64,000 bases of DNA. Source: Bufo bufo. Taxonomy: Eukaryota; Chordata; Amphibia; Anura; Bufonidae. Shown piece after piece: positions 20,132 to 31,529 of the stretch (positions are counted from its first letter, which is position 1; each line of letters begins with the position of its first letter). The DNA lies in assembly GCF_905171765.1 (NCBI RefSeq), contig NC_053389.1:748217146-748281145 (forward strand). The letters run 5' to 3'. The notes beneath the pieces are model-generated. The model saw only the letters and a program-made list of their open reading frames with translations. It was not told the DNA's origin and did not search any database. The position numbers and the translations under genes are program-made.

Positions 20132-23100
20132 ATGAGGAGAGCGTCAAATAAGGGACGTGCCCCAGGTCGTGTTGCTGCTGGTTGAGCTCCTGTTGCAGGG
20201 AGAGGACGTGGTCGATCTGTTCCAGCTACACGCACAAGTGAAACCCCTTCCTCAGGTGCGAGTAGGCGACAGAACCTGCAGCGGTATTTGGTCGGGCCTA
20301 ATGTGGCCCTACGAATGGTGAGGCCTGAACAAGTACAGGCGATAGTAGATTGGGTTGCTGACAGTGGATCCAGTTCCTTCACATGGTCTCCCACCCAGTC
20401 TCCTGCTGAAAGCCGATGTCCATCAGTCTTTAACCTCACCCCCTTGCAAATCAGCCAAGCAGTCTGAGCCCCAAGTCATGCAGCAGTTTCTTCTGCTTTT
20501 TGATGACTCTGTTAGCAGGGTTTCCCAGAGCCATCCACCTAGCCCTGCCCCAGAAGTGGAAGATATTGAGTGCACCGATGCCCAACAACTTATCTTTTAA
20601 GATGAGTACATGGGAGGACCATCGCAGCACGTCTCAGATGATGACGAAACACAGGTGCCAACTGCTGGGGCTTTTGAAAGTGTGCAGACCGACAAGGAAG
20701 GCAGGGGTGAAGACTTGGTGGAAGATTATGTGAAGGACGATGAGGTCCTCGACCCCACATGGAATCAATGTCGTGCGAGTGACCTATGTAGTTCGGAGGA
20801 AGAGGCGGTGGTCGCACAGAGCCACCAGCACAGAAGAAGAGGGAGTAGGGTGCAAAAGTGGAGCGGCCGTCCTCTAGACAGTACGCCTGCTACTGCCCAC
20901 CGCAGCAAGGGACCGAGCACACCAAAGCCAGCTCCAAGGAGTTCCCTGGCGTGGCAGTTCTTCAGACAATGTGCTGACGACAAGACACGAGTGGTTTGCA
21001 CGCTGTGCAATCAGAGCCTGAAGCGAGGCATAGATGTTCTTAACCTGAGCACAACCTGCATGACCAGGCATTTAAGTGCAAAGCACGAGCTGCAGTGGAG
21101 TAGACACCTCAAAAACCAAGAAAGGTCTCTGGCTCCTCCTGCTTCCTCTTCTGCTGCAGTCTCGGCCTCTTCATCCACCTCTGGAGTGACAGCGCCACCT
21201 GCCACCCCGCAAACAGAGGATCTGCCAGCAACACGAACACCTGGGTCACCAAGCATCACCACAATGTCCCACGGAAGCATTCAGCTCTCCATCTTACAAA
21301 CGCTGGAGGGGAGGAGGAAGTACCCCCCTACCCACCTGCGATCCCTAGCCCTGAATGCCAGCATATCTAAATTACTGGTCTTTGAAATGCTGTCATTCCG
21401 TCTGGTGGAGACGGATAGTTATAAAGGCCTTGTGGCAGTGGCTGTCCCACAGTACGTCGTGCCCAGCCGCCACTACTTTTCAAGGCGAGCCATCCCTTTC
21501 CTGCACAACCAAGTAGGGGACAAAATCAGGTGTGCACTGCGCAACGCCATCTGTGGCAAGGTGCACCTGACTACGGATACGTGGACCAGTAAGCACGGTC
21601 AGGGCCGTTATATCTCCATAACAGCACACTGGGTAAATGCAGTGGCGGCTGGGCCTGAGGCGGATAGCAGTTTGGCGCATGTCCTTCCACCAACGAGGAT
21701 TGCAGGGTGCTTCAGTTTGCCTCCTGTTGCTTCTTCCTCCTACTCTGCTTCCTCATCCTCTATCAGCTCCTCATCCGGTCAGCGTAACACCTTCACCACC
21801 AACTTCAGCACAGCCAGGGTTAAATGACAGCAGGCAGTTTTAAAACTTATCTGTTTGGGGGACAAACCCTTACACCGCGCAGGAGCTGTGGACGGGCCTT
21901 GAACAACAGACCAATGAGTGGTTTGTGCCAGTCAGCCTCAAGCCCGGCCTGGTGGTGTGCGATAATGAACGAAATCTCGTAGCAGCTCTGGGGCTAGCCT
22001 GTTTGACGCAAATCCCTTGCCTGGCGCATGTGCTGAATTTGGTGGTGCAGAGATTCCTCAAAACTTACCCCGATATGTCAGAGCTGCTGCATAAAGTGCG
22101 GGGCGTCTGTGCGTGCTTTCGGCGTTCTCACCCTGCTGCTGCTCGCCTGTCAGCGCTGCAGTGTAACTTCGGCCTTCCCGTTCCCCGCTTATATGCGACG
22201 TGCCCACAAGGTGGAACTCCACCTTGCACCTGCTGGCCAGTATGTGCAAGCAGCAGCAGGCGATAGTGGAGTTTCAGCTGCAGCACGCACGGGTGAGTCG
22301 CTCGGCGGAACAGCACCACTTCACCACCAATGACTGGGCCTCCATGCAAGACCTGTGTTCCTTGTTGCGCTGTTTTGAGTACTCCACCAACATGGCCAGT
22401 GCCGATAACGCCGTTCTCAGCGTTACTATCCCACTTCTATGCCTCCTTGAAAAAACGCTCCTGGCGATGATGGTAGAGGATGTGGCACAGGAGGAGGAGG
22501 AGGAAGAGGGATCATTTTGTTGGGTTTCCGGCCAGTCATTCCCAAGTGGCTCTGAGGGTGGGTTCCTGCACCCACAAACCCAAGGTACACAATTGTCCAG
22601 CCAGGGCACAGTTCTGGAGGATGACGAGGTGGAGGATGAGGAGGAGGAGATGGAGGAGGAGGAACCATGTTCACAGCAGGGTGGCAATAGACCAGCTCAT
22701 GGCCATCACTGGTGCGTGGATCGGGGGATACAGAGGACACAGACGATACACCTCCCACCGAGGACAACTTTTTTGTTGCCTTTGGGAAGCCTGGCACACA
22801 TGAGCGATTACATGCTGCAGTGTCTCCGCAACGACCGCTGAGTTGCCCACATTCTAACTTGTGCTGATTACTGGGTGGTCACGCTGCTGGATCCACATTA
22901 CAAGGACAACGTACCGTCCTTAATTCCCTCACTGGAGCGTGATCATAAGATGCGCGAGTAAAAGCGCACACTGGTAGACGCGCTGCTGGTGGCATTCCCA
23001 CCTGACAGCGGGGACACAGTGGAAGCACAAGGCGAAGGCAGAGGAGGTTGCCAACACAGCTGGGGCACCGCCAGCACCTCAGAAGGCAGGGTTAGCATGG

Positions 23101-23477
23101 CCGAAATGTGGAAAAGCTTTGTCAGCACGCCACAACAACAAGCACCACCAGCTGATATGGAACGTCTTAGCAGGAGGCAGCATTTCACCAACATGGTGGA
23201 GCAGTATGTGTGCACACGCCTACATGTACTGAATGACGGGTCTGCCCCCTTCAACTTCTGGGTCTCCAAATTGGGCACTGAGCTTGCCCTTTAAGCCTTA
23301 GAGGTGCTATCCGCCCCTGCAGCCAGTGTATTATCTGAACGTGTGTTTAGCACGGCAGAGGGCGTCATCACAGACAAGCGCAGCCGCCTGTCCACAGCCA
23401 ATGTGGACAAGCTCACGTTCATTAAAATGAACCAGGCATGGATCCCTCAGGACTTGTCCGTACCTTGTCCAGAATAG
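20132..23477 (+). pseudogene. hAT (BED-type) transposase B, broken
   Basis: ATG at 20132 starts a basic Gly/Arg-rich N-terminus followed by NLQRYLVGPN-ALRMVRPEQVQ. The frame is shifted near 20410-20600, and a TAA lies at about 20598 just before the 405-aa open frame 20610-21827. That frame holds an acidic region, a BED zinc finger (C130, C133, H154, H159), a Ser/Ala-rich linker and the first catalytic Asp, D323, in TTDTWTS. Downstream pieces in shifted frames carry VVCDNERNLVAA with CLAHVLNLVV (second Asp and the C-X2-H box), RWNSTLHLL, the FEYSTNMAS block, and the C-terminal hATC dimerisation region LSERVFSTAEGVITDKRSRL. Several stops and frameshifts make it inactive. Confidence 0.9.
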
Positions 23478-23759
23478 ACATGTATATGGCACTAACCAGC
23501 CATTGTTATACTGCAGCGCAATTGCTCATGTTTGTATTTTGGATATTTTACACTCTTTTGGAGTGTACCCTAAATTTAAAAAATTTAATTAAAATAAAAA
23601 AACCTGTGTTGGCTACCTCGTCCTCCTCCACCGCCGTTTCCACCGACACCGCTACGTCCACCGCCTCCTCAAACTCCTACTCCATATGGAACTCCACCTC
23701 ATAAATCAAATTTTTCTTTTTTATTTGTACGTATTTTATTTTATATCATTTCACTACTT

Positions 23760-24010
23760 TGTCATTAACATTTTCGGGTGAAATTCACCAATTTTGGTGT
23801 GTACAGTACCACTGCTATACCTAGTAGACCGGTAAAAAAAAAAATAATAAAAAGAAAAAAAATTGTCAGTTACATTTACCAGTGAAATTAACAAATTTTT
23901 GGGTGTATAGTACCACTGCTATACCTAGTAGACCGAAAAAAATAAATAAATTGTCAGTTACATTTTCTGGTGAAATTCACCAATTTTTGTGTGTAATATA
24001 CCCCTCCTCT
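23760..24010 (+). repeat. hAT B 3' tandem repeat, about 110-bp unit
   Basis: Two to three units share GTGAAATTCACCAATTTTGG, TACCACTGCTATACCTAGTA and GACCG followed by an A-rich run. They lie between the transposase stop and the terminal region. Confidence 0.75.
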
Positions 24011-24424
24011 ACCTAGTTTACAGCTTAATAAATTTCACAAATTTTTCTGTTACATTCTTGGGTTGACATTATACAATTTTAGACGTGAATAAACACCTAG
24101 TATGCATAGGTGACAGGGAATAAAATGTAATATATTATTCAGTAATTAATGCACGCCACATCCTTTCATTCAATGCTTAAACTTTGAAAAGTTTTCACAC
24201 TTTTACGCTTTAATAATTTCTCCCATATTTTAACTCTATCATTTTAAATTTGATAAAATGAATCCTCCCTTGGATGTGGTCTCTCTTTCTCACGCTCCCT
24301 CTCTGGCCTGGAACCCTGATTCCCTGCCACCCGTGATCACGATGGTAGGCGCATAAAAGAACATCTATAGTTGATAGAGCAGATATCAAATTGGATCGTG
24401 AACATCACAGGGACGTGGGGCAGT

Positions 24425-24640
24425 AAGTGTGCACACACCTACACGAACTGACTGACAGGGGTCAGCCCCAGCAACTTCTGGGTCTCCAAATTGGGTACAT
24501 GGCCTGAGCTTGCCCTTTACCCCTTGGAGGTGCTGGCCTGCCCTGCAGCCAGTGTATTGTCTGAACGTGTGTTTAGCATGACTGGAGGGGGTTATACTTA
24601 TTACAGGTTATATTTCCCAATGTTTTGGGTGTACCCTAAT
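24425..24640 (+). pseudogene. second copy of hAT transposase C-terminal (hATC) segment
   Basis: This block repeats the end of the B transposase. AACTTCTGGGTCTCCAAATT and CCAGTGTATTGTCTGAACGT followed by GTGTTTAGCA match 23256-23352, but with many differences and indels (GACTGGAGGGGG in place of the GCAGAGGGCGTC run). The same downstream CTCCTCCTCC-rich 3' UTR follows at about 24690. So B ends with a diverged duplicate of its own 3' end, or the tail of a related copy is fused to it. Confidence 0.7.
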
Positions 24641-24904
24641 TTTAAAAAATACAAATACATTTAAAACCAAAAAGAAGTGAAGGCTACCTCCTCCTCCTCC
24701 ACCGCCACCTCCACCTACACCACCTCCTCAACCTCCTACTCCATATGGACCTGGTTCTCCTAAAGCAAGATTATTATTATAATTTTTCTACGTATTTAAT
24801 GTTATTTTAAGTCATTTCCCTATCCACATTTGTTTGCAGAGCACTTGCCATGCTATTAACCACATTTTGATGAGCCCTCTAGCCATTTCCATGACATTTT
24901 TACA

Positions 24905-25050
24905 GCCATTTTAGTGCTTAAAAGTTCGGGTCCCCATTGACTTCAATGGGGTTCGGGTTCGGGGTCAAGTTCGGGTCCCGAACTCTAACTTTTTTCTGAA
25001 GTTCGGCCGAACCCGTCGAACCCGAACATCCAGGTGTCCGCTCAACTCTA
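24905..25050 (+). other. hAT B 3' terminal region
   Basis: Rich in GTTCGGGT/ACCCGAAC words and ending GTGTCCGCTCAACTCTA. The corresponding 5' type is seen in element C at 60155 (GAGCGAACCCGAACTG). A matching 8-bp target duplication cannot be shown because the B 5' end is absent. Confidence 0.65.
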
Positions 25051-25232
25051 GTCAACACAAACTTACTACTGACACTCTCTCCACTCTGTCGGGAGGCTCT
25101 ACTTGTATAATTGTTTAATAGAACAGGTTCTGTAGACATCTATGTTGAATCAGCTGACGACAGTGTAAAAGAAGTGCGCTTCTTCTTGACGCTAACATCA
25201 ACCTGCAAGCCTCAGTTCACACGAGATATTTG
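25051..25232. other. unassigned spacer between hAT B and hAT A3
   Basis: No motif that I can assign. A minus-strand open frame of about 70 codons starts at 25139 but matches nothing I recognise. Confidence 0.35.
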
Positions 25233-25428
25233 TAGAGATGAGTGAATCAAAGCTGATGAAGTGTAATTCGTTACGAATTTTAGGAAAAATTTTATTCGCA
25301 CTGAATGCAAATTTCCTCGCGCTTCATAGTAACGAATCACATTTTTCATAAAATGGCTGCTGCACGTGTGAGGACATGAGACAAGTAACTCTGGGAAGGT
25401 GGGATCACCCACAATGACATGCATGCAG

Positions 25429-25474
25429 CCAATCAGCAGCCAGCCAGCCCTGTGATGTCACAGCCCTATAAATA
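25429..25474 (+). promoter_or_regulatory. hAT A-family core promoter (A3 copy)
   Basis: CCAAT, TGATGTCA and TATAAATA are at 25429, 25453 and 25467, with exactly the spacing of the A2 copy. Surrounding bases (CAGCCAGCCAGCCCTG) are also conserved. Confidence 0.6.
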
Positions 25475-25779
25475 ACGCAGCCATCATAGATTCTGTCATT
25501 TACCAGTGTACCTAGTGCAGGGAGAGACGTCTGCAGGTGCTAGGGACAGTGCTAGGAAAAAATGATTTACAAGTGCAGGGAAAGATTATTCAAGGTGTAG
25601 GGAAAGGATAGGGAGAAACAGAATTTCTGTTGAATAGGGTTCATTCGGGGAGGTGACAGCCTGGGTAGTAGGAACATTTCTATTACACCTTGTAGCACTG
25701 ACCCACACCCAAATTGGCATTATACATTTGTAATTCCATTAAACCGTTCTAATTAGGGTGTGAGTGCTGTTTGATACAG

Positions 25780-26140
25780 GCATTAACAGGGGTTATTGCA
25801 AGGAAATATTTCTACATTTTATTTGCCCTTGTGCGGTGCAGTTATATGTTCAAAAGCATTTTTTGGCTTGTATTAGTTGGAAAAAAGAGCTTATTAGCCG
25901 TTGAAGTGAAGTGCGAAAATTACAGCCCTTTTTGTTGTGTATTAGTGGCAAAAGTAAAAGTAAGTTATCTGTTCTAAAGCCTTTTTTCAGTATATTAGTG
26001 GAAAAAGGAAAAATATATTTGCAGCTCAGCGGTGCAGTTATCTGTTTTAAAGCCCTTTTTTGCATGTATTAGTGGAAAAAGGAAAAATATATTTGTCGCC
26101 TAGCGGTGCAGTTATCTGTTTTAAAGCCATTTTTTTGCAT
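25780..26140 (+). repeat. hAT A3 leader minisatellite, about 75-85 bp unit
   Basis: Units contain GCGGTGCAGTTATCTGTTTT, AAAGCCCTTTTTTGCATGTA and TTAGTGGAAAAAGGAAAAAT. Starts of the GCGGTGCAGTTAT word are at 25836, 26029 and 26104, with a diverged unit between the first two. Confidence 0.75.
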
Positions 26141-28140
26141 AAACCTACCTGCCCGGGAAGTAGCGACGCAGGGGCTAAAGGAGGCAGCGGTGGTAGCAGT
26201 CAGTCAGTGCATACTGTTTGGGGTAAAATCACCTACTCAGCTGTGTGGCAGTTATTTTTTAAGCCACCTGGAGGAGGTGAACGTCGCCATATGTAGAATT
26301 TGTGAGTAGAGGATGAAGGGCCCTGCATCAACATATGCAGCGTCGCCATAAAGTGGCCTGGAAGAACCAATGTGGTGGTCCAGCCTGCCGCAGCAACCGC
26401 TGCATCACCCACTGGCACGCACCAGGTTTCTGGCAGTCAAGGCTCCACCACCTCAGCGGAAGGGAGCTGTCTGTCCTTCCCATCATCTGCCGGTCCTGAT
26501 GCTTCTGCTCCTCCTCCTCTTACTCCTCCGTCACGCATTCCATCAGCAATCGATCACCGAAGCGATTGCCAAGAGACAACAGCATGTATGCACTCATCCA
26601 ATGGCCCAGAAGCTGAATGTGCTCCTGTCCTAGTTGCTGGTGCTGCAGTCTCTCCCTTTCTAAGTGATGCAGTGGTCCCAAGCCGTCATTTCTTTGCCAA
26701 AAAGGCAGTACCAGCCCTGCACACTCGTAGAACAGAAGGTGGGCCAGTCCTTGAGCCTGTCAGTGTCTGCCAAAGTGCACTGCAGCGACGCATCCGCCTC
26801 CACGTTGCCACACTGTTGGTCCAGTGAGAATGTCCGCCACTGCCTCTTCATTCTTCACCGTGTCCTCAGCCTCTACTGCAGGGACAATGCACAGTGCCCC
26901 TCAAGCATACCACATGTGCAGGGCAAGGTGGTGTCACGCGGTTCTGCACCTCGCTTGCCTGGGCAAACTGAGTCACACAGGGGAAGACCTTCTCCGTGTT
27001 CTTCAGCAAGAAATCAAATCCTAGCTTTCTATGCAACAATTGAAAATCTTAACTATGGTGACTGACAATGGGAAGAACATTGTGTCGGTACTGTGTCAAG
27101 GAGGGCTGAGCCATGCGCCCTGCATGGCACACGTGTTCAATCTGGTTGTCAAGCGGTTCCTGAAGTCTTCCACTCATCTGCAAGACATCCTAAAAATGGC
27201 CAGGAAATTTTGCATGCACATCAGTCACTTGTACACCGCAGAGCACACCCTCTTTGAGCTGCAGCGGCAGTACGGCATCCTTCAGCATAGGCTGATATGC
27301 GACGTTTCCACCTGTTGGAATTAAACACTCCATATGTTGGACCAACTGTACGAACAGAGAAAGGCCATAAACAATTTCCTGATGATCCAAGAGGACAGAA
27401 GTACCCCCCTGTGTAACTTTGATGTCAGCTAATGGCAGCTCATGCGTGACACCTGCCGTTTGCTCAGGCCCTTTGAGGAGGCCACATTATTTGTCAGTCG
27501 CCAGGACTACGGGATGAACGATTTCATTGCTTCATGTCCTGGAACAGATGCTGGTAAATATGGCTGGTCAGGGGACTGGAGATGTGGCGCCTAGATCTCA
27601 GAGCCACATGAGCCCTGTGGGGGCTGAAATGGAGGAGGAGGAGGACATTGGAGAACAAGCAATGTCTATTGAAATGGGTGTTTTTTCTACACAAGTGACA
27701 GGAGGGTAGGAACAGGAGGAGCAGGAGCATCCAGAGGAGCTACAGGGAGATGAGGAAGATGAGGCAGAGGACCCAGACACACCGTGGCAGTATGCAGTGG
27801 AGACGGAGGCAGGGAGTCCCTTAGAGTCACTTTTGCAAATGGCCTGCTGCATGCTCACTTGCTTGGGTAGTGACAGCTGAATTGTCACCATTCGGCAGAG
27901 GGATGACTTCTGGCTCTCTACATTGTTGGACCCTCTCTACTGGTCTAAAATGGGGGCCTTTTTTAGACCGGCTGAGAGGAAGGACAAAGTAAACTACTAT
28001 AGAGACATCCTATGTAGTCACTTGGCCGCTGCCGATCTGCACCATCGTCCATCCTCTCGCAGGTCTGACCGGGGGGGCCCTCTGAGCTCACATTCCACTG
28101 CCATGGCTGCTGTGGAATCATTCCACTGCATTTATGTTGA
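26137..28140 (+). pseudogene. hAT A3 transposase, broken
   Basis: Translation pieces in changing frames follow the A-family order. A degraded BED finger start (YSAVWQLFFKPP, about 26230) is followed by an Ala/Pro/Ser-rich linker, VPSRHFFAKKAVPALHT, then MVTDNGKNIVSVLCQGG with the box CMAHVFNLVV (about 27060-27160), HRLICDVSTCWN ending in TAA, LLRPFEEAT (catalytic Glu block), an acidic spacer, and FWLSTLLDPLYWSKM. The hATC end is missing. Stops and indels throughout show it is dead. Confidence 0.85.
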
Positions 28141-28381
28141 AAAGATTTCATTTGGGGAGGTTACAGCCTGGGTATTAGGAACATTCCTATTACACCTTGC
28201 AGCACTGACTGGGGGTCCAAATTGCCACTATACAGCTCTGTAATTCCAGCAAACCATTCTTATTTGGGTGCAAGTGCTGATTAGTTAGCGTGGCCTGGGA
28301 GCAGGCCGCGTGCCCCCACCTGTCCATAACCTTCCTCAGGCATTTTCAGTTTTCTCACTGCGAGAAGTAATATACAGTATA

Positions 28382-28561
28382 TAGAGATGAGCGAATTAAA
28401 GCTGACAAAGTAGAATTAGATCCAAATTTCAGGAAAAATTTTATTCGCAATAAATGCGAATTTCCTCACGCTTCGTGCTAACGAATTTTTCCAAAAATGG
28501 CGGCTAAAAGGACGGCTACACATGTGAGGACATGGGGCAAGGAACTCTGGTCTGGGAACTC
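28382..28561 (+). mobile_element. hAT A4, 5' terminus only
   Basis: TAGAGATGAGCGAATTAAAG at 28382 and about 170 bp of A-family 5' sequence (to CAAGGAACTCTGG) are present, then the sequence changes abruptly to a BEL/Pao fragment. No promoter boxes remain. Confidence 0.75.
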
Positions 28562-28993
28562 TTGGCCTCAAATTTTTAGGAATGGGCTCATCCCATCCCA
28601 ACTTATGTCTGCATAATTCTTCTAGAATTTATTTTGCTCTGAGGATTACTGGGGCCAAAAATCCCAATGGATTAAATATAGAAGCCACTGCGGAAAGAGT
28701 GGTGCGTCTAGTTGCAACTTTCTCTTCAATAGATACTTCAAAAAAGAACTTGTCATTCTCTACATTCCATCCCAATCCAAGTACGTTCTGGACTGGAAGA
28801 TGATCATAATTGAGATCTACATTCTTCATTGTTGATGCATGTTCAGATTCACTGATGGATTCCAGTACCTCTCTGTTGTTTAAGATGAATTTATGAAGGC
28901 GCAGGTTTCCTCTTGCGTATAACTCTTGGCTTTCTTTCACTAGTTTGATTGCAGATTCTGTGGACTCTAGACTTATGAGACCATCATCTACAT
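28562..28993 (-). pseudogene. BEL/Pao retrotransposon reverse transcriptase fragment
   Basis: The minus-strand frame of about 125 codons starts at the catalytic box NVDDGLISLEST (normally YVDDG). It continues LYARGNLRLHKF, NREVLESISESE, HLPVQNVLGLGWNVENDKF, TLSAVASIFNPLGFLAPV and then, past a stop, the continuation GWDEPIPKNLR. This order is diagnostic of BEL/Pao polymerases between the catalytic site and the connection to RNase H. The fragment is bounded by hAT A4 on one side and the start of hAT A5 on the other. Confidence 0.85.
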
Positions 28994-30243
28994 TAGAGAT
29001 GAGCAAATCGAAGCTGATGAAGTCGAATTTGTTCCGAATTTCAGGAAAAATTAGATTCTGAATGAATGCAAATTTCCTTACACTTCATGTTAACGAATCA
29101 CATTATTTCCTTCAATGGCGGGCCGCTAAAATGGCGACTAAAATGGTGACTACACGTGTGAGGACATGGGTCAAGGAACTCTGGGAAGGTGGGATGACCC
29201 ATAATGCCATGCATGCAGCCAGTCAGCAGCCAGCCAGCCCTGTGATGTCACAGCCCTATAAATACTGTGGCCATCTTGGATTCAGACATTTTCCAGCGTT
29301 CAGAGTGCAGGGACAGACGTTAGAAGGCGCTAGAAACAGCAATAGGAAAAAACTCATTGTGACAAAAAACTGAAAAAACTATTTATAAGTGCAGTGAAAG
29401 GATGGGGAGGAATCATTTCACAGCATCAGTGCAGGGAGAGACGTCAGAAGGAAGTTAGGGACAATGCCAGAAAAGCGATTTACAAGTGCAGGGAAAGAAT
29501 ATTTGGGGATCCAAATAGCTATTATATAGCTCTGTCTTTTCCAGCAATTTGTTCTTGGGGTGCAAGTGCTGTGTTGAAAAGCCTTTAGTGGCTTATATCT
29601 GTGGAAAAAGAAAAATATATACGCAGTTCACTTCTGCAGTTATATGTGGTGAAAGTGTTTAGTGGCCTATTTCAGTACAAAAAGAAAAATATATACGCAG
29701 TTCACTTCTGCAGCTATATGTGTTAAAAGCGTTTAGTGGCGTATTTCATTACAAAAAGAAAAATAAATACGCAGTTCACTTCTGCAGTCATATGTGGTGA
29801 AAGCGTTTAGTGACGTATTTCAGTATAAAAAGAAAAATATATACGCAGTTCACTGCTGCAGTTTTTTGCTGTAAAAGCGTTTAGTGGCCTATTTCAGTAC
29901 AAAAAGAAAAATATATTCTCAGTTCACTTATGCAGTCATATGTGGTGAAAGCGTTTAGTGGCCTATTTCAGTACAAATAGAAAAATATATACATATTTCG
30001 CTGTTGCAGTTATTTGTGGTGAAAGCGTTTAGTGGCCTATTTTAGTACAAAAAGAAAAATATATACGCACTTCACTGTTGCAGGTATTTGTGATGAAAAC
30101 TTTTAGTGGCCTATTTCAGTACAAAAAGAAAAATATATATGCATATCACTGTTGCAGTTATTTGTGGTGAAACGTTTAGTGGCCTATTTCAGTACAAAAA
30201 AAAAGTATATTCTCAGTTCACTTCTGCAGTTATATGTGTTGAA
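28994..30243 (+). mobile_element. hAT element A5, leader only
   Basis: Begins TAGAGATGAGCAAATCGAAG inside the BEL/Pao fragment. It has the promoter block (CCAGT instead of CCAAT, TGATGTCA 29243-29250, TATAAATA 29257-29264) and a long leader minisatellite. It gives way at 30244 to hAT unit D1. No transposase. Confidence 0.75.
29600..30240 (+). repeat. leader minisatellite, 74-bp unit, 8-9 copies
   Basis: Units carry AAAAAGAAAAATATATACGC, AGTTCACTTCTGCAGTTATA and GTGGTGAAAGCGTTTAGTGG. Starts fall about every 74 bp from 29619 to 30209. Individual units differ at a few bases. Confidence 0.88.
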
Positions 30244-31277
30244 TAGTGTTGACCGAGCATGCTCGACCGAACATTTGTTCGGCTCGAGCATCTCGATGCT
30301 GGGCACATGGCGTTATTCGGCCGAATACCACATGTGCTCGAGCGTAATGCTCAAGTCTCCTCCCCGCATGTTTCTTGGCTGCTACGCAGCCAATAAACAT
30401 GCAGGTCAGTACTGCCCTCAATGTAATGCAATAACCATGTTGGTTACTGGCATTACAGGGAATGGCTGGCCGGAACGTGTCATCGGGTGCTATATAGCAC
30501 CTGATGACGCGTGTTCGGCTCAGTCTTAGTCAAGGAGAGCTGTGCTGAGGAAGGGACAGTGTACGGAGCGATATTGGAATAATTGTATTAGAAAAACTTT
30601 TCAGAGACCCAAAAGTCCTTTTAAGGACTATTGTGTGTGGCAGCAGCAATATATATTTTTAGCGCAACATGTGCTTAATTGCTAAAACTTAACAGACCCA
30701 AAAGTCCTTTTAAGGACTGTTGTGTGTGGCAGCAATATCTATTTTTATCTGTGACATCCAGTGTCCTTTTTCGATAGACGGTGTCCACTGCGGACAGTGA
30801 CATTAGCTGCGCCACATCTCCAGTGTAAAGTGTGCACATCCCCAAAAAATATATCTGTGACATCCAGTGTACTTTTTCCGTAGACGGTGTCCGCTGCGGA
30901 CAGTGACATTAGCTGTGCCACATCTCCAGTGTAAATTGTGCACATCCAAAAAATATCTGTGACATCCAGTGTACTTTTTCCGCAGATGGTGTCTGCGGCG
31001 GACAGCGACATTAGCTGGGCCACATCTCCTGTGTAAAGTGTGCGCATCCAAACAATATCTGTGACATCCAGTGTCCTTTTTCGGTAGACGGTGTCCGCTG
31101 CGGACAGTGACATTAGCTGTTCCACATCTCCAGTCTAAAGTGTGCGCATCCAAAAAATATCTGTCACATCCAGTGTACTTTTTCCGGAGACGGTGTCTGC
31201 TGCGGACAGTGACATTACCAGTGCCACATCTGCAGTGTAACGTGTGCGCTTAAAAAATTTATCTGTGACATTCAGCA
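30244..31277 (+). mobile_element. hAT-type leader unit D1
   Basis: Starts TAGTGTTGACCGAGCATGCT and has a symmetric GAGCATGCTC/TCGGCCGA-rich terminus. TTGGCTGCTACGCAGCCAAT (CCAAT in inverted context) follows, then GTGCTATATAGCAC, then AAGTCCTTTTAAGGACT blocks and the 102-bp repeat array. No coding part. It ends where an almost identical unit, D2, begins. Confidence 0.7.
30751..31277 (+). repeat. D1 tandem repeat, about 102-bp unit, 5 copies
   Basis: GTGACATCCAGTGTACTTTT starts units at 30751, 30857, 30959, 31061 and 31163, with a partial unit at about 31264. Each contains GACGGTGTCCGCTGCGGACA, a short palindromic block, and CCACATCTCCAGTGTAAAGT. Open frames on both strands here are repeat artefacts. 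Confidence 0.88.
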
Positions 31278-31529
31278 TAGTGTTAATCGAGCATGCTCGG
31301 CCGAACACCAGTTCGGCTAAAGCATCTCGATGCTCGGCACATGGCGGTATTCAGCTGAATACCTCATGTGCTAGAGTGCAATGCTCGAGACTCCTCCCCA
31401 CACGTTTATTGGCTGCTACGCAGCCAATAAATGTGCAGGTTAGTACTGCCCTCACTGTAATGCTGTAGCCATGTTGGTTACTGGTATTACAGTGATTGAC
31501 TGGCCGGAACGCGTCATCGGGTGCTATAT

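Larger units (their letters stand above)
19430..25050 (+). mobile_element. hAT element B, 5' end lost, 3' terminus present
   Basis: It holds a repeated leader (19700-20090), a nearly complete but broken transposase (20132-23477), 3' repeats (23760-24010), a second diverged copy of the transposase 3' end (24425-24640) and a terminus at 25050 (CCGCTCAACTCTA). That terminus is the inverted form of the TAGAGTTGAGC-type end. The B transposase is closely related to element C at 60155 but distinct from the A family. Confidence 0.75.
25233..28381 (+). mobile_element. hAT element A3
   Basis: Begins TAGAGATGAGTGAATCAAAG. It contains the A-family promoter (CCAAT 25429-25433, TGATGTCA 25453-25460, TATAAATA 25467-25474), a leader minisatellite and a broken transposase. 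From about 28140 it switches back to leader-like sequence (ACAGCCTGGGTATTAGGAAC resembles 25659), then into the N-terminal serine-rich region, and ends where the next A terminus begins at 28382. The order shows internal rearrangement. Confidence 0.7.

Noticed and set aside
22274..22797. Minus-strand frames opposite the hAT B acidic region
   Set aside because: Ser- and Pro-rich shadows of GAG/GAT-rich codons on the plus strand.
29600..30240. Regularly spaced repeats that could suggest a CRISPR-like array
   Set aside because: There are no conserved repeat/variable spacer blocks; the entire 74-bp unit is conserved, and the setting is a vertebrate transposon leader.
30745..31153. Minus-strand open frames of 116-126 codons
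   Set aside because: Periodic products of the 102-bp D1 array; the repeated MSLSAADTVY-like block follows the DNA period, not a protein family.
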